Positions 38,501 through 47,048 of a stretch of 64,000 nucleotides of DNA are shown piece after piece. Each line of letters begins with the position of its first letter. Positions within the stretch are counted from its first letter, which is position 1. Location of the stretch: positions 1-64,000 of the forward strand of contig JANXWA010000028.1 in NCBI GenBank assembly GCA_025351385.1, in the 5' to 3' direction. Made by a program: the position numbers and the translations under genes. Under the pieces are notes generated by a model, which worked only from the letters and a program-made list of their open reading frames with translations, searched no databases and was not told the origin of the DNA. This DNA comes from Acidimicrobiales bacterium (GTDB taxonomy: Bacteria; Actinomycetota; Acidimicrobiia; Acidimicrobiales; RAAP-2).

Positions 38501-38538
38501 GCCCGGGCGAACGATCCGCTTGACTCGTTCGCCCGGGC
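38501..38538 (-). terminator. Intrinsic terminator after the second secreted gene
   Basis: GCCCGGGCGAACGA (38501-38514) and TCGTTCGCCCGGGC (38525-38538) form a perfect 14-bp stem with a 10-nt loop. On the minus strand it is followed by TTTC. It lies about 30 nt past the stop of the 38571-39530 gene, separating it from the TIG-repeat gene. Confidence 0.8.
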
Positions 38539-38570
38539 CCTCGTGACGTGCTATTCGATGACGACCTTGC

Positions 38571-39530
38571 TCAGTGGGTCGCGTTGAGCGTCAGTACCGA
38601 CGACGGCGTGAAGTTCGACTGCCAGGTACCGGTGGCACCAGCGACGGCCGGGGTGACGATCACTTGCTTCAGGTAGCGGACCATGTGGTACACGACCTTG
38701 TGGTTCACGACTACGTGCTTGCCCTTCTTCATGACGGGGACGTACCTTTGGGCCACCACGTTCTTGGTGACGGCAGGAACGGCAATCGTGTTGAAGGTCA
38801 CCTTGTAGTTGATGACGCCCAGCGTGTTGTACTGACCAGCAGCGCTTCCGGTCTGGAGAGTGGCGGTGTAGAAGGCCAACGCCCCGTGGGCTCCGTAAGT
38901 CAAGGGGAGCGGCGTCGTGACGCCAGAGACGGTCACGGTGGCACTCGAGACGTTCTTCGGAGTCAGGACAGCCCCGCCGAGGTCCGCGTCATTGCCGTAT
39001 ACCCGAAAGACAATCAGCTGACCGACGAGGAACTCGTTGGCGATCGAGCACGTGCCCAAGGGGTAGCTCGGAGTGGCTGCACCGGTTGCCCCGCCACCGA
39101 TCACCGTGTCGACGTAGAGCGATATGGGTGAGGGAGTCTGACCCTGGACCGGTAGCGCGATGATGAGGCTCAAGGTGTTCGAGCTCGCCGCCGTGAAGTT
39201 GGTCGTGTCGGTGGGGGCGAACGTCGCGGCGACCGCGAAGGTGCCGGCTGCTGTCGCCGTGTACGGGCAAATTGCGACGAATGGCGTAGCCGTGGTCGTG
39301 GCAACAGTGGTGCAGCCATCGATTGCACTGCCGTTCGCCGTGAAGGAGACCGCACCTGGGGCGTTGGTCGTCGCGGTGATGCTTGACGGCGATCCGTAGA
39401 GCGCGGGCGCCTTACCGGTCAACACGACGGTGGAAGTGGTGGCAGCAGCTCCTGCGGCGGTCACTCCAAGCGTGGCAACACTGGTAAGGGCGAGCGCCCC
39501 TACAGCGATGCTTGACATAAGTCGTTTCAT
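38571..39530 (-). CDS. Secreted Ig-like domain protein
   Basis: 319 residues. The signal peptide (SIAVGALALTSVATLGVTAA, then GAA) is followed by an Ig-like domain of the Big_3/bacterial-Ig type (LTGKAPALYGSPSSITATTNAPGAVSFTANG, then CPYTATAAGTFAVAATFAPTDTTNFTAASS). The rest is beta-rich with a basic segment (PVMKKGKHVVVNHKVVYHMVRYLK) near residue 265, perhaps for polyanion binding. A GGAGG site precedes the ATG. It is separated by 28 nt from the upstream secreted gene, so these two are an operon. Not an enzyme by any motif. Confidence 0.75.
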   Translation of the reverse strand: MKRLMSSIAVGALALTSVATLGVTAAGAAATTSTVVLTGKAPALYGSPSSITATTNAPGAVSFTANGSAIDGCTTVATTTATPFVAICPYTATAAGTFAVAATFAPTDTTNFTAASSNTLSLIIALPVQGQTPSPISLYVDTVIGGGATGAATPSYPLGTCSIANEFLVGQLIVFRVYGNDADLGGAVLTPKNVSSATVTVSGVTTPLPLTYGAHGALAFYTATLQTGSAAGQYNTLGVINYKVTFNTIAVPAVTKNVVAQRYVPVMKKGKHVVVNHKVVYHMVRYLKQVIVTPAVAGATGTWQSNFTPSSVLTLNATH

Positions 39531-39558
39531 TTCGTACTTCCTCCTATTTGGTTGTTGA

Positions 39559-40233
39559 CTACTTGACTTTCAGAGTGCCGACGAGCGTGGCCGTGAAGGC
39601 GTCGCTCTCGTTGGATCCGGCCGTGGTGGACTGGATTGCGAACGAGCCGGTGACCTTCAGGGTTCCGGTGGCACCGGCGAACTTGCCGGTCCCGCCCGTG
39701 ATGAGGGCCGTGCCGTTCGAGATGGTCACCGTGGTCGGTGCGGCCCCGGCGGCGCCGCAGGCCGTGGTGGACTTCATCGTGAGCTTCAGGGTGCTACCGC
39801 CACCGCTGAGGGTCCCCACGCCACTGATCGGGTCGCACTGGCTTGACGGCGCAGCCGATCCGGTGCCGCTGACGGCCGTGAGACCGAGGTCGGTGCCCGT
39901 GCCCGTGCCGCTCAGCGAGGTGACCTTTACGTCACTCGAACTCCACAGCATGGCGATCGTGCCCTTGTAGGTCGCCGAGAAGGCCACGTTGTGGAAGGCG
40001 GCGGGCTTCTTGGTGGACCAGCCGGCGGGGCACTTGGGGTGCACGGCGACGACACGCTTGACGGCGGTGCCCTTGTAGCAGCGGAGCGTCTTCTTCGCCA
40101 CGTGGGCGGCGAGGGTGTGGCCGGTCGAGGTGTGGCCGGTCGTGGCGGCGCCGGCGCCCGTGAGTCCCGACATGCCGAGGACTGTCGCCAGGGCTAGCGC
40201 CCCTACGATTCCTGAGTTCTTGAGAGTCTTCAT
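39559..40233 (-). CDS. Small secreted Ser/Thr/Gly-rich protein
   Basis: 224 residues with a Sec signal peptide (NSGIVGALALATVLGMSGLT, ending near GAGAAT). The next 50 residues are basic with a cysteine pair (LRCYKGTAVKRVVAVHPKCPAGW). The remainder is a Ser/Thr/Gly-rich beta protein with a further cysteine pair (QCDP, TACG). No domain was recognised. First gene of the two-gene secreted operon. The start has GGCGGAAGT. Signal peptides of this, the neighbour and the 8.2 kb gene are similar, as in paralogous exported proteins. Confidence 0.7.
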   Translation of the reverse strand: MKTLKNSGIVGALALATVLGMSGLTGAGAATTGHTSTGHTLAAHVAKKTLRCYKGTAVKRVVAVHPKCPAGWSTKKPAAFHNVAFSATYKGTIAMLWSSSDVKVTSLSGTGTGTDLGLTAVSGTGSAAPSSQCDPISGVGTLSGGGSTLKLTMKSTTACGAAGAAPTTVTISNGTALITGGTGKFAGATGTLKVTGSFAIQSTTAGSNESDAFTATLVGTLKVK

Positions 40234-40412
40234 ACTTCCGCCTATCCGATTGGTCTTTTGTTGTCGTTAGGTCCAGTATCGTCTCGAATATAAGAAAGTT
40301 CTTAGGGTCGAAAGTCATAGATAGAACCCTGTGAAAATGGCCTTGCCGACCACTTATCCGGCCTTCTGGACCCCTGGATCGGCCCGAACTGACGACTAGC
40401 GTGGCTTCGACC

Positions 40413-41063
40413 ATGCAGCTCAGCCACAAGATCCCCGAGACCCCGTGGCGAGCGACAGGCCCGTGGGCCGTGCGGCCCCGGATGGCGCTGCCGTTGGTCC
40501 TCGGCCTCGCCATATTCGGCTTCGGCGAAGGCCTGCTCGTCCAGTCCCATTGGGGGGCGACGCCGTGGACCGTCTTCGCCCAGGGGATCTCGCGTCACGT
40601 TCACATCTCGCTCGGGTGGTCGACGGCGTTGATCAGCGTGGTCGTGCTGCTCGCCTGGTTCCCCTTGCGCGAGCGTCCCGGGTTCGGCACGCTCGCCAAC
40701 CTGATCGTCATCGCCTACGTGCTGAACCTGACGACCTTCGTGGTGGCGGTGCCCCAGGGCGCGGCGCTGCAGACGCTCTATGTCGTGGGCGCCGTCGCGG
40801 TGATCGGCGTCGGCAGCGCGCTCTACCTCACGACCGGCCTCGGACCGGGCCCCCGCGACGGACTGATGACCGGCCTGCACCGACGATTTCACGTGAGCGT
40901 CGTCTACGTCCGACTCACTTTGGAGGTGATCGTGCTCTGCGTGGGATGGCTACTCGGCGGGACGGTCGGCGTCGGCACGGCCTTCTTCGCGACGACCATC
41001 GGCTTCAGCATCGGAGCCAACCTCCACCTCCTCGATCGGATGGTCCGTAGGGTGCAGCAATGA
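40413..41063 (+). CDS. YczE/YitT-like membrane protein
   Basis: 216 residues with five to six hydrophobic helices. LGLAIFGFGEGLLVQSHWGATPW near residue 35 and ALYLTTGLGPGPRDGLMTGL near 140 are hallmarks of the YczE/YyaS family, small integral membrane proteins of unknown function sometimes linked with transporters. Its stop overlaps the LysE-like gene start (ATGA), so the two form an operon. A GTG at 40401 is an alternative start. Confidence 0.75.
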   Translation: MQLSHKIPETPWRATGPWAVRPRMALPLVLGLAIFGFGEGLLVQSHWGATPWTVFAQGISRHVHISLGWSTALISVVVLLAWFPLRERPGFGTLANLIVIAYVLNLTTFVVAVPQGAALQTLYVVGAVAVIGVGSALYLTTGLGPGPRDGLMTGLHRRFHVSVVYVRLTLEVIVLCVGWLLGGTVGVGTAFFATTIGFSIGANLHLLDRMVRRVQQ

Positions 41064-41701
41064 TCAGCGGCAGTCAGCTCGTCGCCTTCTTTGCGGCCTC
41101 GATCGCGATCATCATGGTGCCGGGTCCGAGCGTCCTGTTCACGCTCGCTCGCGGCGTCGCCTGGGGTCGCGCGGTCGCGGTACTGACGGTGCTGGGCAAC
41201 AGCTTCGGCACGCTCGTCCTCTCGATCATCGTGGCCATTGGCCTCGGCCCCCTGCTCGCGCACTCCAAGGCTTTTGCGGTCGTGCTCCAACTCGCCGGCG
41301 GCTGCTACCTGCTCTGGCTCGGTCTCGACGCGCTGCGCCACCGCCACGAGCACGCCCAGGCCATGACCAAGCGCGAGGGCGAGCGACCGAGGAACCTGCG
41401 CGTCGTGCGTCAAGGGTTCACGGTCGGCATCCTGAACCCGAAGTCGCTCGTCTTTTTCGCCGCAGTCTTCCCGCACTTCGTCGACCGGACCAAGGGCAAC
41501 GTCACGGTCCAGCTGTTGATCCTGGGCTGCATCTTCTCGGTGATGGCCTTCCTCAGCGACTCCACCTGGGGGCTCATCGCCGGCACCGCGCGCGAGTGGC
41601 TGTCCGGATCCGCGCACCGGCTCGTGGTGCTGCGCACGATCGGCGCCTGCGTAATGATGGGATTGGGCGTCCTCATCATCGTGAGCGCGATCACGTCGTA
41701 G
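41060..41701 (+). CDS. LysE/RhtB-family amino-acid exporter
   Basis: 213 residues with six hydrophobic helices. SIAIIMVPGPSVLFTLARGVAWG near residue 12 is the family signature, followed by GGCYLLWLGLDALR near 80 and FTVGILNPKSLVFFAAVFPHFV near 125. It exports amino acids or related metabolites. Starts in ATGA overlap with the membrane protein gene upstream. Substrate unassigned. Confidence 0.9.
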   Translation: MISGSQLVAFFAASIAIIMVPGPSVLFTLARGVAWGRAVAVLTVLGNSFGTLVLSIIVAIGLGPLLAHSKAFAVVLQLAGGCYLLWLGLDALRHRHEHAQAMTKREGERPRNLRVVRQGFTVGILNPKSLVFFAAVFPHFVDRTKGNVTVQLLILGCIFSVMAFLSDSTWGLIAGTAREWLSGSAHRLVVLRTIGACVMMGLGVLIIVSAITS

Positions 41702-41717
41702 CGTCACACCCCGTTCG

Positions 41718-41723
41718 TACGCT
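41718..41723 (+). promoter_or_regulatory. Leaderless -10 hexamer of the 41.7 kb gene
   Basis: TACGCT, 6-nt gap GGGGTC, then ATG 41730. Confidence 0.5.
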
Positions 41724-41729
41724 GGGGTC

Positions 41730-42251
41730 ATGGGGAAAGTCCACGTCACCGGATCCGCGAATGGGGTTCTGTCGAGTGTCGAGTCGTTCGTCGCGAACCT
41801 GCCCGAGCTGCTCGGCGCCATGGCCGTCGACCCGCGCTGCCTGGTGGCGGTGTGCGACTTCACGGACGGGCGTTACGTCCAATTCTGGGTGCAAAGCGAC
41901 GGGACGGTCATCAGCGAGGTGGTCTCGAACACCAACATCGGCGACGCCGTGGCACTGAGCGAGCACGACGAGGACGAGTTGCGCGCCATGGGCTGGGTCG
42001 AGCCGTCGCCGGGACCGAACCCGAACTGGCGCTACGAAAGCAGCGACGTCGTGGGGCTGATCCGCTCCGTCGACATGGTCCGTCGCGCGGTCTTCGAGGT
42101 GCTGGGAGAGCGGCCGGCGAACTCGGTGTCGACGCGGACGTGGTCCGTCAACGAGCCAGGGGAGTTGACGGCCGACCAACAGCGCGTCTTCTCCCGGGTT
42201 CACTTCCAAGAGGCGCTGGCCGAGATCGAGCGGGACCTCGAGGGGGAGTAG
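41730..42251 (+). CDS. TY-Chap/YbjN-like protein of unknown function
   Basis: 173 residues, cytoplasmic. The pattern of an N-terminal helix (LSSVESFVANLPELLGAMA), then RCLVAVCDFTDGRYVQFWVQSDGTVISEVVSN and MGWVEPSPGPNPNWRYES, resembles the chaperone-like TY-Chap/YbjN fold found in actinobacteria. The identity is only tentative. Leaderless start signal. Followed 50 nt later by the ABC exporter gene, perhaps with its own promoter. Confidence 0.6.
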   Translation: MGKVHVTGSANGVLSSVESFVANLPELLGAMAVDPRCLVAVCDFTDGRYVQFWVQSDGTVISEVVSNTNIGDAVALSEHDEDELRAMGWVEPSPGPNPNWRYESSDVVGLIRSVDMVRRAVFEVLGERPANSVSTRTWSVNEPGELTADQQRVFSRVHFQEALAEIERDLEGE

Positions 42252-42303
42252 CGCTTGTCGGCATCCATCGCGTTCCTACACTGCATGGGGCAATGGAGAC
42301 ACG

Positions 42304-44193
42304 ATGAGCATGCACGGCGGCGGAGCGATGGCCGGGGGAGGCCGCATGGGCCTCCGCTCGATGCGCCAGGACCGCACGATCCTCGAGCACCGTATTCGCA
42401 AGGGGACCCTGCCGAGGATCCTCGTCTTCGCGCGTCACTACAAGGCAATGCTCATTGTCTTTCTCGTCGCGGTCGTTCTCGACGCTGTCACGAGCTCCGT
42501 CACGCCCCTCCTGCTGAGGGCCATCATCGACAAGGGGATCTACCATCACCGCCAGGGACTGATCATCGGCCTGGCGCTGCTCACTGCCGGTCTCGCGATC
42601 TTCGACGCGGTGCTCTCGCTCTTCGAACGTCGCATCTCGGCGGTGATCGGCGAGGGGTTGATCTACGACTTGCGCGCGAGGGTCTTCAGCCACATCCAAG
42701 AGATGCCGATCGCCTTCTTCTCGCGCACCCAGACCGGAGCACTGATCAGCCGGCTGAACAACGACGTCATCGGGGCCCAGCAGGCCTTCACCGACCTCTT
42801 CTCCAACGTCGTGGGCAACGTGATCCTGGTGGCGATCGTGCTCGGCGTGATGTTCACCTTGAGTTGGCAGATCACGCTCGTGAGCCTCGTCCTGTTGCCG
42901 GTCTTCTTGTTGCCCGCTCGACGAGTCGGACGCCGACTCGGCACCCTCTTCCAGCGCGGCATGGAGCTCAACGCCGAGATGAACATGGTGATGACCGAGA
43001 GGTTCAACGTCTCTGGCGCCATGCTCGTGAAGCTGTTCGGCCGTCCCCAGGACGAGCTGCACCACTTCGAGCGTCGCGCCAGCCAGGTCCGCGACATTGG
43101 CGTGCACCAGGCGACCTACCAGCGCTTCTTCTTCATCGCACTGTCGCTGACGGCGTCCCTGGCGACGGCCTTCGCTTACGGTTTCGGCGGCGTCGCGGCA
43201 GTCCACGGCACCCTCGCCGTGGGCACCGTCGTCGCGCTGACGCTCTACCTCACCCGCCTCTACGGGCCGCTCACGCAGCTCTCGAACCTCAACATCGACT
43301 ACATGTCGGCGATGGTCAGCTTCGAGCGGCTCTTCGAGATCCTCGACCTCGAGCCGATGATCAAGCAGAGTCCGGACGCTCGACCGATCCCCGACGGGCC
43401 GGCCGAGCTGCGCTTCACTCACGTCGACTTCTCCTACCCCGGAGCCGGGGAGGTCTCACTCGCCTCACTCGAGGCGGTGGCACGCCTCGACGACACGCCC
43501 CGCACCGACGTCCTGCACGACGTGTCGTTCGTCGTCGAGCCCGGGACGATGACCGCGCTCGTCGGCCATAGCGGCGCCGGCAAGACGACGATGTCGATGC
43601 TGGTCTCGCGCCTCTACGACGTCGACCGCGGAGCCGTCACGATCAACGGCGTCGACGTGCGCGACGCGACGACCGCCTCGCTCAACGCCGTGGTCGGCGT
43701 CGTCACCCAGGACCCCCATCTGTTCCACGACTCCCTCCGGGTCAACCTGGTCTTCGCCAAGCCCGACGCCACGCCCGTCGAGATCGAAGCGGCGCTTCGC
43801 GCGGCCCAGATCTGGGAGCTCGTGGAGTCCCTACCACTCGGTCTCGAGACGGTGGTGGGCGAGCGGGGCTACCGCCTGTCGGGTGGCGAGAAGCAGCGCG
43901 TCGCCCTGGCCCGTCTGCTGTTGAAGGCGCCTCGCCTCGTGGTCCTCGACGAGGCGACCGCCCACCTCGACGCCGAGAGCGAGGCGGCCGTGCAGCGGGC
44001 CCTCGACGAGACGATGTCGACGCGCACGTCGCTGGTCATCGCGCACCGCCTGTCCACGATCCGTAACGCCGACCAGATTCTGGTCGTGGAGAACGGCTCG
44101 ATCGTCCAGCGGGGCACCCACGCCGAACTGCTGGTCGCCGGCGGTGTGTATCACGACCTCTACGAGACCCAGTTCGCCCAGCAGGAGCGTTAG
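42304..44193 (+). CDS. ABC exporter (fused permease and ATPase)
   Basis: 629 residues. Six transmembrane helices lie in residues about 45-340. The ATPase domain follows: Walker A GHSGAGKTTM near 422, Q-loop VTQDPHLF, signature LSGGEKQRVALARL near 525, Walker B LVVLDEATAHLDAE near 548, H-loop IAHRLS. The half-size architecture (TMD-NBD) requires a dimer. Ligand unknown, likely drug or lipid. The N-terminus is a Met/Gly-rich tail (MSMHGGGAMAGGGRMGLRSM). ATG 42304 follows ATGGAG. Confidence 0.93.
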   Translation: MSMHGGGAMAGGGRMGLRSMRQDRTILEHRIRKGTLPRILVFARHYKAMLIVFLVAVVLDAVTSSVTPLLLRAIIDKGIYHHRQGLIIGLALLTAGLAIFDAVLSLFERRISAVIGEGLIYDLRARVFSHIQEMPIAFFSRTQTGALISRLNNDVIGAQQAFTDLFSNVVGNVILVAIVLGVMFTLSWQITLVSLVLLPVFLLPARRVGRRLGTLFQRGMELNAEMNMVMTERFNVSGAMLVKLFGRPQDELHHFERRASQVRDIGVHQATYQRFFFIALSLTASLATAFAYGFGGVAAVHGTLAVGTVVALTLYLTRLYGPLTQLSNLNIDYMSAMVSFERLFEILDLEPMIKQSPDARPIPDGPAELRFTHVDFSYPGAGEVSLASLEAVARLDDTPRTDVLHDVSFVVEPGTMTALVGHSGAGKTTMSMLVSRLYDVDRGAVTINGVDVRDATTASLNAVVGVVTQDPHLFHDSLRVNLVFAKPDATPVEIEAALRAAQIWELVESLPLGLETVVGERGYRLSGGEKQRVALARLLLKAPRLVVLDEATAHLDAESEAAVQRALDETMSTRTSLVIAHRLSTIRNADQILVVENGSIVQRGTHAELLVAGGVYHDLYETQFAQQER

Positions 44194-44218
44194 CGAAGGA
44201 CGCGACGGCTTCGCGGGT

Positions 44219-44419
44219 TCATCCTCGCTCGCGTCGCGCGGATCGCTCGCGTCTCGCTCGCCTGGTGCCGGGCATCTCGGTGAGGACACTGATGTCGTGA
44301 CGTAGCGCCCAACGCCACAGCGGGGACTGGCACCAGAGCTTCGTCAGGCCCGTCGTCAACGGATTGAAGGTGCGGCGAATCGCCCTCTCGAGTCCCGTCA
44401 CCCGTCCACCCTTCGTCAT
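44219..44419 (-). CDS. Short basic protein, doubtful
   Basis: A 66-residue frame beginning 19 nt after the FabI stop. The N-half (GLERAIRRTFNPLTTGLTKLWCQ) looks protein-like. The C-terminus is a run of Arg/Ala/Glu arising from repetitive GC-rich DNA. No family recognised. It might be the truncated start of a longer gene or a spurious frame. Confidence 0.3.
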   Translation of the reverse strand: MTKGGRVTGLERAIRRTFNPLTTGLTKLWCQSPLWRWALRHDISVLTEMPGTRRARRERSARRERG

Positions 44420-44438
44420 CCGACCATCGATGGCCGTC

Positions 44439-45218
44439 TCAGCCCATGGCGTGGTAGCCGCCGTCGACGTGGATGATCGACGCGGTCGTGGCGCGCATCA
44501 GGGGCGACAGCATCGCCATCGCCGTGTCGGCCACGGCGCTCGAGTCGTAGACGTCCCAGCCGAGTGGAGCCTGCTCGCCCCACGCGTCCTCGAAGAGCGC
44601 GAAGCCCGGTATCGACTTGGCGGCGACCGTGCGGATCGGGCCGGCGGCGAGCATGTTCACCCGGATGTGGTCGGGGCCGACCTCGCGCGCCAGGTAGCGA
44701 CCGAGCGACTCGAGACCGGCCTTCATGACACCCATCCAGTCGTACTGCGGGTAGGCCCGCGAGCCGTCGAAGTCGAGTGCCACGACCGAGGCCCCGCCCG
44801 GGACCACGCTCTTTTGTAGCAGCGGCCGGAAGGCACCGACCAGCGAGGCGAGAGAGTAGGTCGAGATCTGCATCGCGACGGCGACGTCCTCGAAAGGCGC
44901 GGTGAACATCCCGCTGCCCAGGCACGTCGCGGGCGCGTAGCCAATGGCGTGGACCAGTCCGTCAAGCCGTCCGAATCGCGACTCCACTTCATCGGCAGCC
45001 GCCGCGATCTGGGCCGAGTCGGTGACGTCGAGCTCGATGATCTCGCCCACGTCGCCGAGCTTGCGGGCCGTGCGACGGGTCAGCGACGTGCCCCGTCCCG
45101 CGCCCGAAAGAGCGACGGTAGCCCCCTCCTCGAGGGCCCGCCGGGCGATCCCGAATGCCAGTGAGTCGTCGGTCAGAACGCCGGTGACGAGGATTCGGTG
45201 ATCATTCAGTAGTCCCAT
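44439..45218 (-). CDS. fabI: Enoyl-[acyl-carrier-protein] reductase, FabI/InhA type
   Basis: 259 residues of the short-chain reductase family. The start GLLNDHRILVTGVLTDDSLAFGIAR resembles InhA. VHAIGYAP near 90 and the active-site pair Y/K in YDWMGVMKAGLESL (about 155 and 162) are diagnostic of FabI/InhA rather than FabG. RVNMLAAGPIRT also fits. It catalyses the last NADH-dependent step of fatty-acid elongation and belongs to the triclosan/isoniazid target family. It is divergent from fno with 43 nt between starts. No ribosome site, but TACGCT 6 nt upstream indicates a leaderless start. Confidence 0.92.
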   Translation of the reverse strand: MGLLNDHRILVTGVLTDDSLAFGIARRALEEGATVALSGAGRGTSLTRRTARKLGDVGEIIELDVTDSAQIAAAADEVESRFGRLDGLVHAIGYAPATCLGSGMFTAPFEDVAVAMQISTYSLASLVGAFRPLLQKSVVPGGASVVALDFDGSRAYPQYDWMGVMKAGLESLGRYLAREVGPDHIRVNMLAAGPIRTVAAKSIPGFALFEDAWGEQAPLGWDVYDSSAVADTAMAMLSPLMRATTASIIHVDGGYHAMG

Positions 45219-45224
45219 CTTGTT

Positions 45225-45230
45225 AGCGTA
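45225..45230 (-). promoter_or_regulatory. Leaderless -10 hexamer of fabI
   Basis: TACGCT on the minus strand, 6-nt gap AACAAG, then ATG 45218. TTGAAA lies 14 nt further upstream, within the 43-nt spacer to the divergent gene. Confidence 0.55.
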
Positions 45231-45261
45231 CTTCTCAACTCCTATTTCAAAGGCGACGACG

Positions 45262-45906
45262 ATGGCGACAGTGGGCATTCTGGGCGGTACCGGTCCGGCC
45301 GGACGCGGGGTCGCGGTGCGGTTGGCGAGTTCGGGCTACGCCGTCGTGATCGGTTCTCGCGACGCCGAGCGAGCGAAGTCGATCGCGCGTGACGTCGTGC
45401 CGCGCGGGGAGGGCACCGTCGACGGCGGCACCAACGAGGAGGCCGCCGCCTGTGACATCGTCGTCGTGTCGACCCCGTGGGACTCGGCGGTCGCCACGGT
45501 GAGCGCACTGCGCAAGGAGCTCGCCGGCAAGACCGTCGTCTCGATGGTGAACGCCCTAGCGCGCGAGGGCCGTGAGATGGTCCCGATCTATCCGCCGCGA
45601 GGCTCCATGGCAGCGCAGATCGCCTACGCCCTTCCCTCGAGCACCGTCGTGGGAGCGTTCCACCACCTGCCCGCCGCGCAGATGGAGGACCTCGATAGCG
45701 GTCTCGAGGCCGACGTCATCGTCTTCTCCGACGACGACGACGCGCGACGCCAGGTCGCCGCCATCGTCGACGCGATGCCGGGTCTGCGCGCGGTGATTGC
45801 GGGATCGATGTCGCTCGCGAGCGCGATCGAGGCCTTCACGGCGGTGTGCATCTCGATCAACATCCGCCACAAGGCCCACAGCTACGTGAAGATGGCCGGG
45901 CTGTAG
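45262..45906 (+). CDS. fno: F420-dependent NADPH reductase
   Basis: 214 residues. The N-terminal NADP fold is TVGILGGTGPAGRGVAVRLA, then VVIGSRDAERA, and the C-terminal block (GAFHHLPAAQMED, ASAIEAFTAVCISINIRHKAHS) matches F420:NADPH oxidoreductases. It shuttles hydride between NADPH and the deazaflavin F420, so the organism is likely to use F420. ATG 45262 follows AAAGGCG. The stop is 4 nt before the mshC start, so it forms an operon with it. Confidence 0.88.
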   Translation: MATVGILGGTGPAGRGVAVRLASSGYAVVIGSRDAERAKSIARDVVPRGEGTVDGGTNEEAAACDIVVVSTPWDSAVATVSALRKELAGKTVVSMVNALAREGREMVPIYPPRGSMAAQIAYALPSSTVVGAFHHLPAAQMEDLDSGLEADVIVFSDDDDARRQVAAIVDAMPGLRAVIAGSMSLASAIEAFTAVCISINIRHKAHSYVKMAGL

Positions 45907-45910
45907 CTGC

Positions 45911-47032
45911 ATGCGGCTCTACGACACCGCGCGCGAGGGGCTGTTCCCGCTCGACGTCGGCCATACGGTGACGATGTACAGCTGCGGGATTACTCCCTAC
46001 GACGCGGCGCACCTCGGCCACGCCTACGTGTACCTCACGTTCGACCTCCTGCAGCGACGCCTGCGCGACGCGGGCCACGAGACGCGCTGCGTGCGCAACG
46101 TCACTGACGTCGACGACGACATCCTGCGCAAGGCCCGTGAGCTCGGCGTCAACTACCTTGACCTCGCGGCCCAGGAGATGGCCAAATTCGAGCGTGACAT
46201 GCAGCTGATCAACCTGTTGCCGGTCTTCTCCGAGCCCCGGGCCACCGGCGCGATCCCCGAGATCCTCACGCTGATCGGCCAGACCTTCGACCAGGGCCTG
46301 GCGTACGAGGTCGACGGCTGGGTCTATTTCGAGGTCTCGAAGTTCCCGCGCTTCGGCCAGGTAAGCCACGCGAGCCGCGAGTTCATGCTCGAGCTGGCCG
46401 CCCTCCACGGTGGTCGGCCGGACGACCCCAACAAGCGCGACCCCCTCGACTTCGTGCTGTGGCAGCCGTCGCTCGACGACGAGCCGGCCTGGGAGTCGCG
46501 CTGGGGGGCCGGACGGCCGGGCTGGCACATCGAGTGCTCGGCGTTGGCGCTGCGCGAGCTGGGCGAGACCATCGACGTGCACGGCGGCGGTCGCGACCTC
46601 GCCTTCCCCCACCACGAGTGCGAGGCGGCCCAGAGCGAGGCGGTCACCGGCGCGCCGTTCGCCAAGCACTGGATGCACGTCGGGCTGGTGGGACTCGACG
46701 GCACCAAGATGTCCAAGTCGCTGGGCAACCTCGTCTTCGTGCACGAGCTCGCCGGTCGGGCCGAGCCGACGGCCGTGCGCCTGGCGCTGCTCGACCAGCA
46801 CTACCGCGTCGACTGGGAGTGGCGCGACGAGCTGCTGTCCTTGGCCCAGTCACGTCTCGCGACCTGGCGCTCGACGTTGATCACGGGACGGGCGAGCTCG
46901 GTCCTCGACGACGTGCGCGCTGCGCTCGACGACGACCTCAACAGCCCGGCGGCGCTTCGCGCAATCGACGACGCCGCGCTCGCGGGCTTCGGTGTCGCTC
47001 CCGCCGCGGCATTGCTGGGCATTACCCTGTAG
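45911..47032 (+). CDS. mshC: Cysteine:1-D-myo-inosityl 2-amino-2-deoxy-alpha-D-glucopyranoside ligase (MshC)
   Basis: 373 residues of class I cysteinyl-tRNA-synthetase fold. The N-terminus MYSCGITPYDAAHLGHAYVY is the MshC variant. CysS would read CGPTVYD. Zinc ligands are the Cys of SCGIT, the Cys in GWHIECSAL, and His/Glu in FPHHECE. GTKMSKSLGN is the KMSKS loop. The enzyme ligates cysteine to GlcN-Ins, the third step of mycothiol synthesis. It lacks the extended C-terminal domain of CysS. Located between fno and thrS. Confidence 0.87.
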   Translation: MRLYDTAREGLFPLDVGHTVTMYSCGITPYDAAHLGHAYVYLTFDLLQRRLRDAGHETRCVRNVTDVDDDILRKARELGVNYLDLAAQEMAKFERDMQLINLLPVFSEPRATGAIPEILTLIGQTFDQGLAYEVDGWVYFEVSKFPRFGQVSHASREFMLELAALHGGRPDDPNKRDPLDFVLWQPSLDDEPAWESRWGAGRPGWHIECSALALRELGETIDVHGGGRDLAFPHHECEAAQSEAVTGAPFAKHWMHVGLVGLDGTKMSKSLGNLVFVHELAGRAEPTAVRLALLDQHYRVDWEWRDELLSLAQSRLATWRSTLITGRASSVLDDVRAALDDDLNSPAALRAIDDAALAGFGVAPAAALLGITL

Positions 47033-47048
47033 GGAGCGAAAGGCCACG

